Source: CAZNQW01 sp964575225
GTDB lineage: Bacteria > Chloroflexota > Anaerolineae > JAAYZQ01
Reading direction: 5' to 3'
Length of the DNA stretch: 8,913 bases
Assembly: GCA_964575225.1 (NCBI GenBank)
Contig: CAZNQW010000162.1
Coordinates: 1 to 8,913, forward strand
Position numbers and translations under genes: made by a program. Within the stretch, counting starts at the first letter, position 1. Each line of letters begins with the position of its first letter. Shown piece by piece: positions 6,546 to 8,913 of this stretch. The notes beneath the pieces are model-generated. The model had not been told where the DNA came from. It saw only the letters and a list, made by a program, of their open reading frames with translations, and made no database searches.

Positions 6546-6594
6546 GAGCGGCGAGCTGCCGTCCCTCCCGTCGCGAGTACCCTCGCGCATAAAC

Positions 6595-6636
6595 GGGGGT
6601 CCATGGGTTCCCGCGTTCGCGGGAACGACGAGGGGG
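6595..6636 (+). repeat. CCCGCG-TT-CGCGGG palindromic repeat
   Basis: GTTCCCGCG/CGCGGGAAC (6607-6615 and 6618-6626) is a perfect 9-bp stem around TT, flanked by GGGGGTCCATGG and CGACGAGGGGG. A decayed copy lies at 8765-8797. It is the second module of the composite repeat, here on its own. Confidence 0.8.
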
Positions 6637-6710
6637 CAGAATCGGCGGTAGAGGCGTCGCCGCCGTCGCGGTCGAGACCTAACCAATTCAGAGAAAGGAG
6701 TCACAATCGA

Positions 6711-8555
6711 ATGTTTGGCTGGCATGGACGTTTGCTGCGTGTGAACCTGACCGAAGGCACCATCCGCGAAGAAGAGATCCCCGAAGCCGACGCGGCCAAG
6801 TACATCGGAGGCCGGGGCCTGGCTATCAAATACCTATTGGAGGGCATGGACCCCACGGTCGACCCCCTCTCGCCGGAGAACATGCTGATCATGGCTACCG
6901 GCCCGCTGACGTCGACGCCGGCGCCCACCGGCAACCGCTACATGGTCGTCACCAAGTCGCCGCTGACGGGCGTGTTGGCCAACTCGAATTCGGGCGGCGT
7001 CTTTCCGACGATGATGAAACGCTCGGGCTATGACCTGTTCATCTTTGAGGGCAGGGCCGAAAAGCCGGTGTACCTCTATGTCGACGAGCGAAAATACGAG
7101 CTGCGCGACGCGGGCCACCTGTGGGGCAAGGAAACCCAGGACACCGAAGACGCCATCCGCGCCGAGACGGCCGACGACGTGTACGTGGCCTGCATCGGTC
7201 CGGCGGGTGAGAACCTGGCCCTGATCGCCGCCATCATCAACGACAAGCACCGGGCCGCGGCCCGCTCGGGTGTGGGCGCAGTGATGGGCGCCAAGAACCT
7301 GAAGGCCGTCGCTGTGCGGGGCGCCCTAAAGCCGGAGTTGGCCGACGAAAAAGCCATGCGCCTGGTGACCACAGCGGCCAGTCGCCAGGTGGGCGCGGAC
7401 GTCAAAAAGGGCTCGGTGATGCGCACCTATGGCACTTCCTACGTGCCCGACGTGACGAATGCGGCGGGCGTGTTCCCCACCTTTAACTTTCAGTTCGGCC
7501 AGTTCGAGGGCGCCCACAAGATCAACGGCCCCAGCCTCAGCAAGGATTTCCTGATCCGGCACGGCGGCTGCTATGGCTGTCCCCTGGCCTGCGCCCGCAT
7601 CACCAAGGTCGATGGCGCCGTGTGGGGCGAGCAGTTTGCCGGTGAGGGCGAAGGACCCGAGTACGAGACCATCGGCTCGCTGGGCAGCGCCTGCGGCATC
7701 GACAACCTTGCGGCCATCACCAAGGCCAATTACGTCTGCAACGAACTGGGGATCGACACCATTTCGGTGGGGTTGACCATCGCCTGCGCCATGGAGATGT
7801 ACAGCAAGGGGATTCTGACCGAGGAGCAGATCGGGCGGCCCCTGCCCTTTGGCGACGCCGAGGGGATGCTGGAGATGATCCGGCTGGCGGCCACCCGCGA
7901 GGGGTTCGGCGACCAGATCGCCCAGGGGAGTTGGCGCCTGGCGGATCGCTACGACCATCCCGAGATGTCGGTCACGGCCAAAAAGCTGGAATTCCCCAGC
8001 TATGACGCCCGCGGGCTCAAGGGCATGGGCCTGCTCTATGCCACATCCAACATCGGCGCCTCGCACATGGCCGGCGACACGGCCTACACCGAGTTGTTCG
8101 GCACCGGTGTCAAGACCGATGGCCTGACCTACGAGGGCAAGGCCGCGCTGGTCAAGCACTTCCAGGATATCTTTGCCCTGATGGACGCGGCCGGGCTGTG
8201 CGTGTTTGTCGCTTTGCGCTATCTGCTGGATACGTTGAATGGCTATGTGCCCAAACGCCTGACCGAAATCATGCGCACCGCCACCGGCGTCGATTTCACC
8301 CAGGAGAGCCTGTTGCAGGCAGCCGAGCGGGTCTATACCCTGGAGCGGCTCTTCCTGACCAAGGCCGGCGTCACCCGGCAGGACGACGACCTGGCGCCGC
8401 GCATGCGCGAGCCGATGCCGGCCGGTCCCCTCGCCGGGGAGACGTTCGAGCTGGAGCGGGTGTTGGACGACTATTATGTCGAGAGGGGCTGGGACGCCAA
8501 CGGCATTCCCACCCCCGAGCGGCTGGAGGCCCTGGGCATCGCCGAGTTTGCCTGA
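6711..8555 (+). CDS. aor: Tungsten-dependent aldehyde ferredoxin oxidoreductase
   Basis: 614-residue AOR-family enzyme, full length for the family (about 605-620). The family oxidises aldehydes to carboxylic acids in the cytoplasm, passing electrons through one [4Fe-4S] cluster to ferredoxin, with tungsten held by two pterins. The N-terminal AFOR domain spans about 1-205, with YIGGRGLAIKYLL (31-43) in the pterin-binding region. The cluster motif CYGCPLAC gives C287, C290 and C294, and the fourth ligand is C497 in DAAGLC. EGPEYET (314-320) and H452 in NIGASHMAG lie near the expected metal site, and RGLKGMGLLYATS (434-446) is the second pterin motif. Start is ATG 6711 with MFGWHGRLLRVNLTEG, the typical family N-terminus; AAAGGAG lies 10 bp upstream. 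An open in-frame extension back to 6366 runs through repeats and is rejected. Exact substrate and W-versus-Mo choice cannot be read from the sequence. Confidence 0.96.
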   Translation: MFGWHGRLLRVNLTEGTIREEEIPEADAAKYIGGRGLAIKYLLEGMDPTVDPLSPENMLIMATGPLTSTPAPTGNRYMVVTKSPLTGVLANSNSGGVFPTMMKRSGYDLFIFEGRAEKPVYLYVDERKYELRDAGHLWGKETQDTEDAIRAETADDVYVACIGPAGENLALIAAIINDKHRAAARSGVGAVMGAKNLKAVAVRGALKPELADEKAMRLVTTAASRQVGADVKKGSVMRTYGTSYVPDVTNAAGVFPTFNFQFGQFEGAHKINGPSLSKDFLIRHGGCYGCPLACARITKVDGAVWGEQFAGEGEGPEYETIGSLGSACGIDNLAAITKANYVCNELGIDTISVGLTIACAMEMYSKGILTEEQIGRPLPFGDAEGMLEMIRLAATREGFGDQIAQGSWRLADRYDHPEMSVTAKKLEFPSYDARGLKGMGLLYATSNIGASHMAGDTAYTELFGTGVKTDGLTYEGKAALVKHFQDIFALMDAAGLCVFVALRYLLDTLNGYVPKRLTEIMRTATGVDFTQESLLQAAERVYTLERLFLTKAGVTRQDDDLAPRMREPMPAGPLAGETFELERVLDDYYVERGWDANGIPTPERLEALGIAEFA

Positions 8556-8574
8556 CCGCCGGCCCGCCCTGCCC

Positions 8575-8610
8575 GTCACCCCCGCGGATGCGGGGGTCCA
8601 TGGGTTCCCG
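8575..8610 (+). repeat. CCCCCGC hairpin repeat after AOR
   Basis: ACCCCCGC/GCGGGGGT (8578-8585 and 8590-8597) form a perfect 8-bp stem with a 4-base loop, 22 bp after the AOR stop, followed by CCATGGGTTCCCGC. It is another copy of the second module. No T-run follows, so it is not a canonical terminator, though it may stabilise the transcript end. Confidence 0.7.
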
Positions 8611-8622
8611 CTACTCCGGAAA

Positions 8623-8708
8623 TGAACCCTCCGCATTGCTCGCCGCCCCCGTCTCGGGGGCGGCCTTTACGCGCCCCGGGGACGGGGCGCGGAGCAATGA
8701 ACCCTCTA
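8623..8708. repeat. Double-hairpin intergenic repeat, copy C
   Basis: Two hairpins in tandem, GCCGCCCCCG/CGGGGGCGGC (8642-8651, 8655-8664) and CGCGCCCC/GGGGCGCG (8670-8677, 8684-8691), bordered by CATTGCTC on the left and GAGCAATG on the right, so the whole unit has inverted ends. The centre closely resembles the copy at 22-97. Confidence 0.65.
8642..8669 (+). terminator. Possible terminator hairpin downstream of AOR
   Basis: A perfect 10-bp GC-rich stem with a 3-base loop is followed by CCTTTA, 86 bp past the AOR stop. The T-tract is very short, and the hairpin is also part of a repeat unit, so a termination role is only possible. Confidence 0.25.
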
Positions 8709-8764
8709 GACTGCGATAGGTTTGCGCCGACAGTCATTTCCGTCCTCCGTGGTGCCCGGCAGGG

Positions 8765-8797
8765 CATGGGTACTTTCGCGGGAACGACGACGGGGGC
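8765..8797 (+). repeat. Decayed CGCGGGAACGACG repeat
   Basis: CATGGGTACTTTCGCGGGAACGACG resembles 6603-6630, with the left arm of the stem degraded. Confidence 0.5.
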
Positions 8798-8834
8798 CGG
8801 ATCTCGCCACGCCCTACCCGTCGCCTGAACATCC

Positions 8835-8913
8835 TTATGCCTTCCGAGGATGGCCCATCTTCCAGATGCGTTCCCATTCGGGCAGATCGCTGTCCTCGTC
8901 CAGTTGGGTCTGT
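8835..8913 (-). CDS. C-terminal end of an unidentified protein (partial)
   Basis: On the minus strand a frame enters from beyond the window and ends in TAA at 8837-8835, reading QTQLDEDSDLPEWERIWKMG then HPRKA. The tail is acidic then basic, with third codon positions mostly G or C, as in the neighbouring genes. The competing plus-strand frame from ATG 8838 has poor third-position GC. No family is recognised from 25 residues; the gene would converge on AOR. Confidence 0.5.
   Translation of the reverse strand, partial: QTQLDEDSDLPEWERIWKMGHPRKA

Larger units (their letters stand above)
6271..6710. other. Intergenic repeat region, 440 bp
   Basis: Between the sulfur-carrier and AOR genes. Contains a partial GTAGGGGC repeat, two full palindromes (6301-6353), the second copy of the dispersed ~150-bp repeat (6402-6545) and a CCCGCG-TT-CGCGGG hairpin (6595-6636). 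A frame stays open across it into AOR but is built of repeats. No strong promoter for AOR is seen; TATGAT at 6352-6357 lacks a -35. Confidence 0.75.

Noticed and set aside
6366..6710. N-terminal extension of AOR
   Set aside because: The frame is open but consists of repeat sequence. The family N-terminus MFGWHGRLLRVNL begins at 6711 with a good ribosome site before it.

Overview
The window is high-GC bacterial DNA with conventional sigma70-type promoters, Shine-Dalgarno sites and many short palindromic repeats between genes. The gene styles (a GH38 alpha-mannosidase opening MTADPRSLYHQIRWTAEK, an alpha/beta hydrolase with a HANGFP motif, a tungsten aldehyde ferredoxin oxidoreductase) resemble those of Chloroflexota, for example Anaerolineae- or Caldilineae-like genomes. 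That placement is an inference from memory of the families. It is evidently a draft or metagenome scaffold: it holds a 10-N gap with a leftover piece of Illumina adapter beside it.

Layout. Bases 1-206 are intergenic and full of repeats. Bases 207-3434 (minus) are one GH38 alpha-mannosidase gene, broken only by the assembly: the N gap (3320-3329), the adapter (3330-3342) and a probable one-base homopolymer error (3279-3285). A near-consensus promoter (TTGACA, 17 bp, CATAAT) lies upstream at 3479-3507. Bases 3435-3899 are a divergent intergenic region with repeats and a second promoter facing right. Bases 3900-4751 (plus) encode an alpha/beta hydrolase. Bases 4752-5329 hold repeats and a third promoter. 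Bases 5330-6028 (plus) encode a SRAP/YedK-type abasic-site DNA-protein crosslinking protein. Its stop overlaps by 4 bp (ATGA) the start of a MoaD/ThiS-type sulfur-carrier gene at 6025-6270. Bases 6271-6710 are repeats. Bases 6711-8555 (plus) encode a 614-residue aldehyde ferredoxin oxidoreductase (AOR). Bases 8556-8834 are more repeats, and the last 79 bases hold the C-terminal end of an unidentified minus-strand gene.

How the genes fit together. The clearest functional link is between the sulfur carrier, which makes the dithiolene of molybdopterin, and AOR, which uses a tungsten-bispterin cofactor. SRAP is translationally coupled to the carrier without an obvious biochemical reason. The mannosidase and hydrolase look like independent units.

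No undescribed multi-gene system is visible. The most unusual content is the intergenic DNA: at least four families of palindromic or tandem repeats occupy nearly every gap. One family (GTAGGGGC...) supplies the stop codon of two different genes. Another, about 130-150 bp long, occurs twice with a conserved palindrome that is not a canonical terminator.
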